Shown here: piece after piece, positions 35,006 through 43,341 of the stretch
Position numbering within the stretch: position 1 is the stretch's first letter
Layout of the letters: every line of letters starts with the position of its first letter
Assembly: GCA_041941305.1 (NCBI GenBank)
Contig: JBGTQJ010000005.1
Span: 186,001 to 250,000 of the forward strand
Direction of reading: 5' to 3'
DNA length: 64,000 nucleotides
DNA from: JANSWP01 sp041941305
Lineage (GTDB): Bacteria; Bacteroidota; Bacteroidia; Chitinophagales; Saprospiraceae
Notes under the pieces: generated by a model
What the model was told of the DNA's origin: nothing
Databases searched by the model: none
What the model saw: only the letters and a program-made list of their open reading frames with translations
Translations under genes and position numbers: made by a program

Positions 35006-38000
35006 ATGCGAAAGTTCATGCTCTCTTTAGGTATATTGCTCTCTATTGTCTATTCTTTACTGGCACAAAATGATTTTGGCGCCTCTTATTTTGAGGATTT
35101 AAAAGTTCGTTTGCCTGCCAGCCCTAATGCAGCGAGCCTTGGGCAATTTGGCGATTACGACGTTTCCTACTACACTGGACAGGTCAATATTTCCATACCC
35201 ATCTATGCTACACAAGCAAATAACATTGGTCATTCGATTGCTTTGACCTACAATGCCTCTGGCAATAAACCCGAAGAATTGCCCTCCTGGGTAGGACTTG
35301 GCTGGACACTTCAAGCGGGAGGAGTCGTCACTCGAAGCGCCAGAGGTAATCCAGATGATTATGAAAATTACTATCCGCCACATTATTCAGGATTCAATGA
35401 CGATTGGTCCAATTTGAATTGTATAGAAGAATATCAGAATTATAATTTAATGACCAAGAAGTTTGTCGAAACCCAATCTGATATTTACAACCTAAGCGCT
35501 GGAGACTTAAGTGCTACCTTTATCATTACGCCTGGTATCATCAACGCTCCAAATAAAGAAGATAGACCCAAAGTTGTAACGAGAAGTCGCACGGGTTTAA
35601 AAATTGAACCGGAATTTAATCCGAATGGGGAAATCCGGGCTTTCAAAGTAACGGATCCCGGAGGTGTCATTTATTACTTTGGAGCAGTTGAGATCAGTGG
35701 CATTTCCTTTGATGGGGAAGCACTTTCCCAATTGGCAAGATTGTACTATACCTTCAATTCTGCCTGGCATTTGACGGAAATCAGAACGCCAAATGGTTTG
35801 GGCAAAATCACTTTTGAATACGATCTGCTGGAAAACTCCGGTACCTATAATGATGTATTGATCAATACAGAAAAATACAGCTCCTGGAGTCAAGGCGCTG
35901 GTTCTACTCCAACCATTTGCCCAGGCGATAATCCACCAAGTGATCTTTGCAATATTGCCGGGAAATTCAATTATTCGCACTTTGAAGCGCTTCATATATT
36001 TAGAAGACAAATTCTTAAAGAAATCACCAATACCCTTACTGGAGAAAACATCGAGTTTATTAGCAGTTTCCACAATTATCACAACAATCCGCTTGTAGAT
36101 AAACAATTAGACATCATCAGAATTAACGGGCAGGTAGATTGGGTTTTTGAGTATAGCAACGCCACTAATAGATTAACCTTGGAAAGCTTGAAAGAGCAAT
36201 CAGTTCCTGAAGAGCAAGGAGGTGCTGTCATCAGCAAGCCTCCTTACTTATTCAATTACAACCTCAGTCCAAAGCTACCTTCATCCATCTTAACGAATGC
36301 TCAGGACCACTGGGGCTATTACAATGGTCAGGCAAATACCAGTCTGATTCCAACGGTCAATGGAATTGGCAAAGGTGCTATCAGAGACCCTTTTGAACAT
36401 TTTATGAAAGCAGGTATTTTGACAGATATCACCTATCCCACCGGAGGAAAAACAGCCTTTGATTTTGGTGCTCATGTGGTCAAAACCGGGGCTTATCCTT
36501 ATTCCAACAAGATAGGAGGAGGTCTGAGAGTCAATAGCATTACCAATTACAATTCTGATGGGCAGGTGCTTAATTCAAGGCTATTTAGATATACGGAAGA
36601 AACAGGAAGTCTTTCGAGCGGCATTCTATTTTCAGATATTTCAGACAATAATTATTTATCTACGACCTATTACAATCATCATCCTGTACCTGCCTTACCC
36701 TCCTATCCGGGCAATTGCCCCTACCAATGTGAACGAATGACCGTTTCTGCTACTGCCAATTCTCCATTTCACACCGTAAATGGCAGTTTGGTAGGGTATT
36801 CGAGAGTAGAAGTCATTTATCCAGGCAATGGAAAATCTGTTTACCAATACAGGAATACCAATGCAGTAGGAAGCCTGGATTTCAATTATTTTGGAAAAAG
36901 CAATGTTTACAGCGATTTAATCAATGTTGCACATTTCGATGAAAACCTTACCGAGCCTGTTCAGGAAATTGTAAATACTTATTCCTCAGATTTGGGGCTC
37001 AATGCTTCGGAAGGACCAGACCATGTCATCACCTATCCAGTACCTAAATCCGAACAAGACAACAAGGACAAACTTTGCCTCGAGGAGCAAGGTTGGTGCG
37101 GGTTTATTTTGCAGCATATGTCTCATCCTTGCTCACTGGTACTATATCCTGTAAAAACCAAGTTTGATCAAAAGTCAGATCTGGCATACACTTTATGGCA
37201 TTATTTGGAGTCCAGTCAAACCATCAATCATTTTTTCGATGAGGATGGATTTCCAAATGGTTCTTTGACGACTTTGGAAAGATACAAATACCAGGATGCA
37301 GCAGCTATTTGTGATAAGCCTCCTGGGCTTGGTATTAATGAACAACCATCCTTACTGACCAACCCAATAGAAACAACTACTACAAATAGTGATGGTAAAG
37401 TCCACACCACCAAAAACCACTATTTATGTGGCGATAGAAGTTGGTGGACAGCAGCTGAAAACGCTGCTGCCATTCATTTGTGGAATCGAAACATGCCTGG
37501 AGTTCCACTCAGAATCGAAAAACAGGTAGATGGTGTACCTGTTGCCAGTGTCTGGTATGAATATGATTTATATAGCGGACATCTGCTTACCAGTAAATTC
37601 CATACTCTGAAAAAAGACGGCAATTGGGATAGTACTGGCGACTGGTTTTTAGAAGCAGAGTTTGATTATGATGGTTCCGGACATCCCTCGCAAATGAATC
37701 GCCCAGGGTGGGCTGCTGAAACCTATAACTGGGATAAGGGTCGATTGACTGACAAGCATTATCTCTTGTGGCATTCACAATGGGATTGGGAGTCAAGCAA
37801 TCCGAATCTGCTCAGCTCTTTTACAGATGTGGATGGGCAGGCGATTAGCTATGAATACGACGAGTTATGGCGTCTGAAAAGGACAAATGCCAGAGGTGGT
37901 GATGTTTTGACGGATTATGAATACAATTATTTCGATCCAATAATTGGAAACCCAAACACAGTTACAACTACCAATACTTATGCAGATGCCCCACAACGCT

Positions 38001-41000
38001 TTACCACTCAGTATTTTGATGGCTTAGGAAGATTGGAACAAATCATCGGCAATGGCTATGGTCCAAAAGGAGAGGATGTGACATTAGATGGAGCAGCCTA
38101 TGATGGACGGGGCAGAACCATCCTGGAAATTTATATGCCCAATACCTTTTCTACTTTAAGATACGAGCAATCGCCACTTGACAGGTTGGTCAAACGCACC
38201 AATCCCGACGGCAATTACATTAAAATGGAGTATGGCACCAATGCCCATGGGGAAGTGTCTGGTTATGTTGCAGGCACCCTATTCAAACAGGTTATATATG
38301 ATGAAAACGATCATCCTGTGACCACATTTACAGATATTATTGGTCAAACAATTTTAGTAAAAGATGCCGAAAACAATGAAACGCGCTACTATTATGACGA
38401 ATATGGTTTATTGTCCACAGTGAGTTCTCCTGCTGGTGTATTTGGTTATACCTATAACGACCGTTATCTGATGGCATCCAAAAACATTCCGGATGCAGGC
38501 ACGACTACTTTTGAATACAATGATAAAGACCTGGTAGAATTAACCATCGATGCCATTGGCAATAGTATATTCAATACTTACGATGATTATGGGCAATTGT
38601 TGACGATACAAGCCAATGGGCAAGTTGTTAAGGAAATCACTTATGACATCAATCATATTCAGACGGAGACAACCGCTACTTTGACAACAGGTGGAGGCTC
38701 CAATCCTGGAAATAACTTCACAGAATATGTTTATGATGGACACTGGCGGGTGGTACAGCAAACCATTAATACTCCAGTTGGCGATGATGTCATCTTTACC
38801 TCTTATGATGCAGCTGACAATGTCTTGAGCAATCTGCGGAATCATACAGGGGCACATCCAATCATTGTGACTGATGAATTTGACTACGACCATGTGGGCA
38901 GGATGAAACGCAACTGGCAAAGAATCAATAGCGATCCAAAGTTGCTGCTGGTAGAACAGGATTATTCAATTAGAGATGAACTGATACTCAAAAAATTGCA
39001 CTCCCAAAATGGGGGCAATACTTTCCTTCAAAGAGTCAATTATGGCTACAACTCTATGGGCTGGCTCACCAATATCAATGATGTCATCACGCCAGTCATA
39101 GATGGGCAAATTCAGAGCTGCACTTTGCCCTGGGGTGCTGCTGAGCAGGAAACCGAACAACAATTGGACTTACAAGGTATCTTAAATATTCTGGCAGAAG
39201 GTGGAGAACCAAGCCTATGCGGGATTGAGCCATGTGGAAGTGAACTATGCAGTTATGAAGTGAATTATGTTTGTCCAGGTGCCCCTCTTTTAGGAAAGAT
39301 AGTTGGATATAATGGCGGTAGCTGGACGATTTTGGTAGAATACCCCTATCCTTTTATGCCTTTCAGCAATACTGCAACAATAAAACAGGACATAGAAGCT
39401 AACCTGACTCTAATGGGATATCAATATCAGGAAGTAATCGTAACTTATGATGCTACTACTGAAGCATTAAACATTAGCGTCACAGAAACCGATTTTCCCT
39501 TTTATGGTGCTTATACCGGTGAAGGCTGTGGTGCCCTGTTTGTCGAGAATTGTGAAGAAGGTTGTTACGAAGTTCCCAGAATTCCACTTTGTACCAATCA
39601 GGATTTGGATGACCAAAATGCTTCCATTGCGCTTATCCTGGATGCAATTGTCAATATCAATGTTTCCGAACTGGGTTTTCCATTTACCATTACATTGGTA
39701 CAGTTATGTGATGGATCTACGCTATGGCTGCCCCAAAATATGTTGCCATTATTGGCTGGGGGATACAATGTTTTGACAAATCATACATTCAGTAGTCCCC
39801 AAGACGGCTGCACGGTTCGCACCCAACCTGAAAAAGACCTGTTCAAGGAAAAACTGAATTATTACGATGACGATACGGATTTGCAGGCTTTGGGACAGAA
39901 AAACGGCAACATTTCCACCATGAAATGGCAAATTGGCAACAGGGTGATCCAGGCTTATGGATTCCAGTATGATCCCATCAATCGACTTAAAAATGCTTAT
40001 TACAAAGATTATTATTACCAACCTACCAATACAGGTGGTGGGCCAGGAGGAAGCGGATTAGCCCTCGCTTCTCTTTACCCCGATGCTTACAGCGTGACCA
40101 ATATCCTATATGATGGGGCTGGCAATATACAAAGTCTACCACGCAATGGCTGGATGGATTGTCAGATTGGGCAAATAGACCAATTGACCTTTAACTATAG
40201 TGGCAATCTGCTGTTGAGTGTAACTGATGGAGCCAGTGCGAACCATGGGTTTAAAGCACTTTCAAAAACCTACGCCTATGATGCCAATGGCAATATGACC
40301 GAAAATGGTGACTTCGATATTACCTATAACTATCTAAACCTACCCGAGCGAATCTCAAAAGATGCCGCCAATTATATGGACTTTTGGTACACAGCCGATG
40401 GCAAAAAACTAAAAAAGATAGTGGTCGAAAATGGTGTGCAAAGCTATGCAAAGGATTATGCCAATGGTATAGAATACAAAGATGGCGCATTAGAAGCTGC
40501 CTACACCAGCGAAGGCAGAATTGTATTAAAAGATGATCCATCCCAAAATGAAAGCCCTTATCTTTACGAGTACACAATGACCGACCATTTGGGCAATGCA
40601 CGTGTGATGTTCTCTGATATCGATGGCAATGGCTGCATCACTTTTGAAGATAATCCGGAAACACCAGAAGAAGAAGCAGAAGAGGTCTTACAAGAAAATC
40701 ATTATTACCCCTTCGGGTTGAATATGGAGGGACCCTGGGTACCACAGATTGGAGTGGGGAATAGGTATCAGTATAATGGGAAGGAAATCATTGGAAATTT
40801 CGGATTGGAATGGAGTGATTATGGGGCTAGGTGGTATGATACAGGGATTGGAAGGTGGAATGGGGTTGATCCTCTAGCAAGTAAGTTCCCTGGAATATCG
40901 CCCTTCGTTTATGCAATGAACAGCCCAGTAATTTTTATAGATCCTGATGGCAGGGCAGCAGTAAATTCTAAGGGTGACCCGATAAAAAGATTATGGGGGG

Positions 41001-41623
41001 TTGTGCGTGCAATTGGAGGAGGATTGGAAATGGCGGGAGGAAGTTTATTGCTTGCTACCCCAGAGCCTACAATGGTGACAAAAGTTGGTGGATATGCTGC
41101 TCTCATGCATGGTGCCGATAATGTTTATACAGGACTAAAACAAGCCTGGACTGGAAAAGAAGAAATTTCTTTCACACAAGCCGGGCTGGAAGCTATTGGT
41201 TTAACGCCACAACAAGCAGAAATCACTGATATGGTAATAGGTTTAGGTTTAGGAGGAGCTGGAGCAATTGCGAAAGCGGAAAAAATGATTAAGTTAGGAA
41301 AAATTACTAGAGGTTCTTATCATGAAGGGCTAACAGCATTAAAAAATACTGCTGATGAAATGATAAGCAATGGCTATTCATATGAAGAAGTAGTTAAACA
41401 AATGTCACCTGCACGGAATAATTTGAAAGAATTAGTTAGAGCATCTGATGATTGGCTTAATAAGGGAATCGCAGAAATTAGGAATATATGGAAATATGGT
41501 AACAAACTTGGCCCTTCACTAGATGATATTGTAAAAGAGTACACTAAAAATGGTAAAACAGATTGGAAGGGAATTTATGACAAAATATGGCGAACCAATG
41601 AAACATTTGACAAATTAAAATAA
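35006..41623 (+). CDS. RHS-repeat polymorphic toxin with variable C-terminal domain
   Basis: 2205 residues, signal peptide MRKFMLSLGILLSIVYSLLAQ. The N-terminal region (VSYYTGQVNISIPIY, LPSWVGLGWTLQAGG) is typical of Bacteroidota RHS proteins. YD/RHS repeats follow (YDGRGRTILEIYMPN, YGYNSMGWLTNIND, FQYDPINRLKNAYY). The RHS core YPFGLNMEGPW ... RYQYNGKEIIGNFGLEWSDY-GARWYD...DPLASKFPG ... FIDPDGRAA ends at ~1983. The last ~220 residues are a hydrophobic Gly/Ala-rich pre-toxin stretch and a small Lys-rich domain (MSPARNNLKELVRA, WKYGNKLGPSLDDI, WRTNETFDKLK), the presumed toxin. A Cys-containing segment of about 250 residues (~1360-1615) interrupts the repeats. No T9SS tail. A candidate immunity gene starts 7 bp downstream. 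Toxin activity is unknown. Confidence 0.92.
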   Translation: MRKFMLSLGILLSIVYSLLAQNDFGASYFEDLKVRLPASPNAASLGQFGDYDVSYYTGQVNISIPIYATQANNIGHSIALTYNASGNKPEELPSWVGLGWTLQAGGVVTRSARGNPDDYENYYPPHYSGFNDDWSNLNCIEEYQNYNLMTKKFVETQSDIYNLSAGDLSATFIITPGIINAPNKEDRPKVVTRSRTGLKIEPEFNPNGEIRAFKVTDPGGVIYYFGAVEISGISFDGEALSQLARLYYTFNSAWHLTEIRTPNGLGKITFEYDLLENSGTYNDVLINTEKYSSWSQGAGSTPTICPGDNPPSDLCNIAGKFNYSHFEALHIFRRQILKEITNTLTGENIEFISSFHNYHNNPLVDKQLDIIRINGQVDWVFEYSNATNRLTLESLKEQSVPEEQGGAVISKPPYLFNYNLSPKLPSSILTNAQDHWGYYNGQANTSLIPTVNGIGKGAIRDPFEHFMKAGILTDITYPTGGKTAFDFGAHVVKTGAYPYSNKIGGGLRVNSITNYNSDGQVLNSRLFRYTEETGSLSSGILFSDISDNNYLSTTYYNHHPVPALPSYPGNCPYQCERMTVSATANSPFHTVNGSLVGYSRVEVIYPGNGKSVYQYRNTNAVGSLDFNYFGKSNVYSDLINVAHFDENLTEPVQEIVNTYSSDLGLNASEGPDHVITYPVPKSEQDNKDKLCLEEQGWCGFILQHMSHPCSLVLYPVKTKFDQKSDLAYTLWHYLESSQTINHFFDEDGFPNGSLTTLERYKYQDAAAICDKPPGLGINEQPSLLTNPIETTTTNSDGKVHTTKNHYLCGDRSWWTAAENAAAIHLWNRNMPGVPLRIEKQVDGVPVASVWYEYDLYSGHLLTSKFHTLKKDGNWDSTGDWFLEAEFDYDGSGHPSQMNRPGWAAETYNWDKGRLTDKHYLLWHSQWDWESSNPNLLSSFTDVDGQAISYEYDELWRLKRTNARGGDVLTDYEYNYFDPIIGNPNTVTTTNTYADAPQRFTTQYFDGLGRLEQIIGNGYGPKGEDVTLDGAAYDGRGRTILEIYMPNTFSTLRYEQSPLDRLVKRTNPDGNYIKMEYGTNAHGEVSGYVAGTLFKQVIYDENDHPVTTFTDIIGQTILVKDAENNETRYYYDEYGLLSTVSSPAGVFGYTYNDRYLMASKNIPDAGTTTFEYNDKDLVELTIDAIGNSIFNTYDDYGQLLTIQANGQVVKEITYDINHIQTETTATLTTGGGSNPGNNFTEYVYDGHWRVVQQTINTPVGDDVIFTSYDAADNVLSNLRNHTGAHPIIVTDEFDYDHVGRMKRNWQRINSDPKLLLVEQDYSIRDELILKKLHSQNGGNTFLQRVNYGYNSMGWLTNINDVITPVIDGQIQSCTLPWGAAEQETEQQLDLQGILNILAEGGEPSLCGIEPCGSELCSYEVNYVCPGAPLLGKIVGYNGGSWTILVEYPYPFMPFSNTATIKQDIEANLTLMGYQYQEVIVTYDATTEALNISVTETDFPFYGAYTGEGCGALFVENCEEGCYEVPRIPLCTNQDLDDQNASIALILDAIVNINVSELGFPFTITLVQLCDGSTLWLPQNMLPLLAGGYNVLTNHTFSSPQDGCTVRTQPEKDLFKEKLNYYDDDTDLQALGQKNGNISTMKWQIGNRVIQAYGFQYDPINRLKNAYYKDYYYQPTNTGGGPGGSGLALASLYPDAYSVTNILYDGAGNIQSLPRNGWMDCQIGQIDQLTFNYSGNLLLSVTDGASANHGFKALSKTYAYDANGNMTENGDFDITYNYLNLPERISKDAANYMDFWYTADGKKLKKIVVENGVQSYAKDYANGIEYKDGALEAAYTSEGRIVLKDDPSQNESPYLYEYTMTDHLGNARVMFSDIDGNGCITFEDNPETPEEEAEEVLQENHYYPFGLNMEGPWVPQIGVGNRYQYNGKEIIGNFGLEWSDYGARWYDTGIGRWNGVDPLASKFPGISPFVYAMNSPVIFIDPDGRAAVNSKGDPIKRLWGVVRAIGGGLEMAGGSLLLATPEPTMVTKVGGYAALMHGADNVYTGLKQAWTGKEEISFTQAGLEAIGLTPQQAEITDMVIGLGLGGAGAIAKAEKMIKLGKITRGSYHEGLTALKNTADEMISNGYSYEEVVKQMSPARNNLKELVRASDDWLNKGIAEIRNIWKYGNKLGPSLDDIVKEYTKNGKTDWKGIYDKIWRTNETFDKLK

Positions 41624-41630
41624 TTCCAAT

Positions 41631-42059
41631 ATGATTGTTAAGAGATGTTTTTCAGATGCTTATTATTATTTTAATCCTGAAGGTTTTTTATTTAAAAAAT
41701 TACATGGTACTTCAGATTATCATGGGAAGTTATTTGTATTAAATGGCTCAAAGTACCTATTATTTCCTAAAGAAAAAGAGTACTTGATTTTAAAATCAAA
41801 ATCTTTTGCTTTAGATGTTAACGATTACGATTTCAATTATAAGGAATCTAAAATATATGGGTATCTGCATATAAGTAATAATAAGAATGAATATGAAATC
41901 AAAAAATTGAAAAGCATTTGGGAGTTGTTTAATTTATCTACCTATGATTACCTTGAAAAGGTAGAGGATAATCATCTTTATTATCTCTTCGATTTAATTA
42001 AAACATTTAAGGGGCTGAATACTGCCAAAGAGAAAGAAGAGTTTTTAAAAAAGTTATAA
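41631..42059 (+). CDS. candidate immunity protein for the RHS toxin
   Basis: 142 residues, no signal peptide, rich in Lys, Tyr, Phe and Leu (SDAYYYFNPEGFLFKKLHG, YLFDLIKTFKGL). It belongs to no family I recognise. It starts 7 bp after the RHS stop, is small and markedly more AT-rich than the RHS body, the usual position and character of a cognate immunity gene. The assignment rests on context only; it would act in the cytosol by binding the RHS C-terminal domain. Confidence 0.6.
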   Translation: MIVKRCFSDAYYYFNPEGFLFKKLHGTSDYHGKLFVLNGSKYLLFPKEKEYLILKSKSFALDVNDYDFNYKESKIYGYLHISNNKNEYEIKKLKSIWELFNLSTYDYLEKVEDNHLYYLFDLIKTFKGLNTAKEKEEFLKKL

Positions 42060-42219
42060 GTTAAGAATCTTTGTTTTTTTAGCTCAAAATACCTTTGGGG
42101 TTTACAATCCTACAATTTTTTTAACCTAACAATATTCCCATCTACATCTTTGTAGAAGACTCACTTCGTCCTCAACTTTAGAGTATGAACTATATAGCTT
42201 GATATTCAACTTATTAATC

Positions 42220-42606
42220 ATGAAGTGGATAAATCATTTTTTAGAAAAGAAAGACGTATCTCTATTTTTCACAAAACTGAAAAAGACCCTTTCAAGGGAG
42301 AAGAATCATATGAACATAATCAAAGCTTACTTCCTGGGAGGATTTGTTTATGACTTGGATCGTTACCGAGAATTAAAGGATGCTATTCAGTTAAATTCCT
42401 TCCAAAAAAGCTTTGAAGCGCTTTCTTATAATGTAAAAGAAGACAATATTGAATTATACTTTGTCGAAAGCAAGGAGAACGAAGGTCTTTTGATCAGCCT
42501 TGTGGCTCCGGTCGAGCTTTATGAAAGTGAATCTATTTTGGATATTTTCCCTTGTACGAAGGAAGATTTGGAGGGGGTCAAAAAGGAGTTAATTTATTCC
42601 ATTTGA
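42220..42606 (+). CDS. small acidic/basic protein, possible second immunity gene
   Basis: 128 residues from ATG at 42220 (a TTG seven codons upstream is also open). No signal peptide; sequence such as WINHFLEKKDVSLFFTKLKK followed by AYFLGGFVYDLDRYRELKDA and LISLVAPVELYESESILDIFP suggests a soluble alpha/beta protein. Not recognised. It lies 160 bp after the first candidate immunity gene and is also AT-rich, so it may be an orphan immunity gene left from a former toxin tail. Immediately after its stop begins a dispersed repeat (42606). Confidence 0.55.
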   Translation: MKWINHFLEKKDVSLFFTKLKKTLSREKNHMNIIKAYFLGGFVYDLDRYRELKDAIQLNSFQKSFEALSYNVKEDNIELYFVESKENEGLLISLVAPVELYESESILDIFPCTKEDLEGVKKELIYSI

Positions 42607-42760
42607 ATAAAGCCACAGCGTCCTCACTCTATCCTTCGCTCTGGCAGGAGACACTGTTTTTTGCGTGGAGGATTTGGAGCGAATGCTAAATTCCTCCACG
42701 TAATAAGCCATGTCTCTCGACTGTGAGTAGATATGTGTGAGGACACAGCGGTCGAATTTA
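42606..42760. repeat. 155-bp dispersed palindromic element, copy 2 (GTGTCTC family)
   Basis: Starts AATAAAGCCACAGCGTCCTC at the stop codon of the previous gene and ends GGACACAGCGGTCGAATTTA. Collinear with 32752-32910. The ends are inverted repeats (AGCCACAGCGTCCTCAC against GTGAGGACACAGCGGTC), and inside is GTGGAGGATTT...AAATTCCTCCAC. Confidence 0.8.
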
Positions 42761-43341
42761 AAACCACCATGTCCCTATCGGAGACATGGTTTGTTACGTG
42801 TTTTAAAAAACAATAATCGGTTATTCATAATTCATTTTAAGCTTGTAAACAGTCTCTTTAAAAACCTTCTTAAGCCGCACCTAAATGTGCAGCAAGCAAT
42901 CCATTCATGATTAGCCTAATCTTAAATTATAACTTCCTGATTATCAGTTGGATTTAATGTGGAACCCTAAACCTGGATATTAAACCCTCAATTCCTGCCT
43001 GCAACATTTCTCTCATACGATTGCAACATTAGTAGCACATCTGCAACATTTCTATCGCATAGTTGCAACATCTATAACTAATGACTTCACCTATGTTTGT
43101 AAGGTGCTTAGCCTTCAATGAAACAACTGTCAATTATCCGTGGTATCCAGATTGCTGAAACCGGTCAATTAAACCGCTAACCTTGAGAAATTAAAGTTCC
43201 TTCATTGGAAAAAAAGATTGAGTGCTAAAACAAATTTGAGAAAATCTGATCTCGCTTGTAAACAGACTACCGCTCAGCTGAAAACTATTTTAATCCAAGT
43301 TTAAAGACCGATTCAGAAGGTAAACAAAAATCTTCAATAAC
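42607..43341. other. 735-bp gene-free region
   Basis: Largest noncoding stretch in the window. It holds the 155-bp repeat, a short GTGTCTC-family hairpin (ACCATGTCCC-TATCG-GAGACATGGT, 42766-42790), an AT-rich stretch, the four spaced GCAACAT repeats (43001-43072), and ~260 bp before the barrel gene with no further recognisable signal. Confidence 0.65.
43001..43084 (+). promoter_or_regulatory. four phased GCAACATT direct repeats
   Basis: GCAACATT or GCAACATC at 43001, 43023, 43043 and 43065, spacings 22, 20 and 22 bases (about two helical turns). Spacers 1 and 3 are similar (TCTCTCATACGATT / TCTATCGCATAGTT), so there is also a 42-bp two-unit repeat. Looks like an array of protein-binding sites 260-340 bp before the gene at 43342. 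Confidence 0.5.

Noticed and set aside
42763..43000. Structured RNA gene or riboswitch in the gene-free region
   Set aside because: Only a single short hairpin and AT-rich sequence; no conserved riboswitch core recognised.
43001..43084. CRISPR array
   Set aside because: Repeats are only 8 bases with 12-14 base partly similar spacers; no cas genes nearby. Treated as phased binding sites instead.
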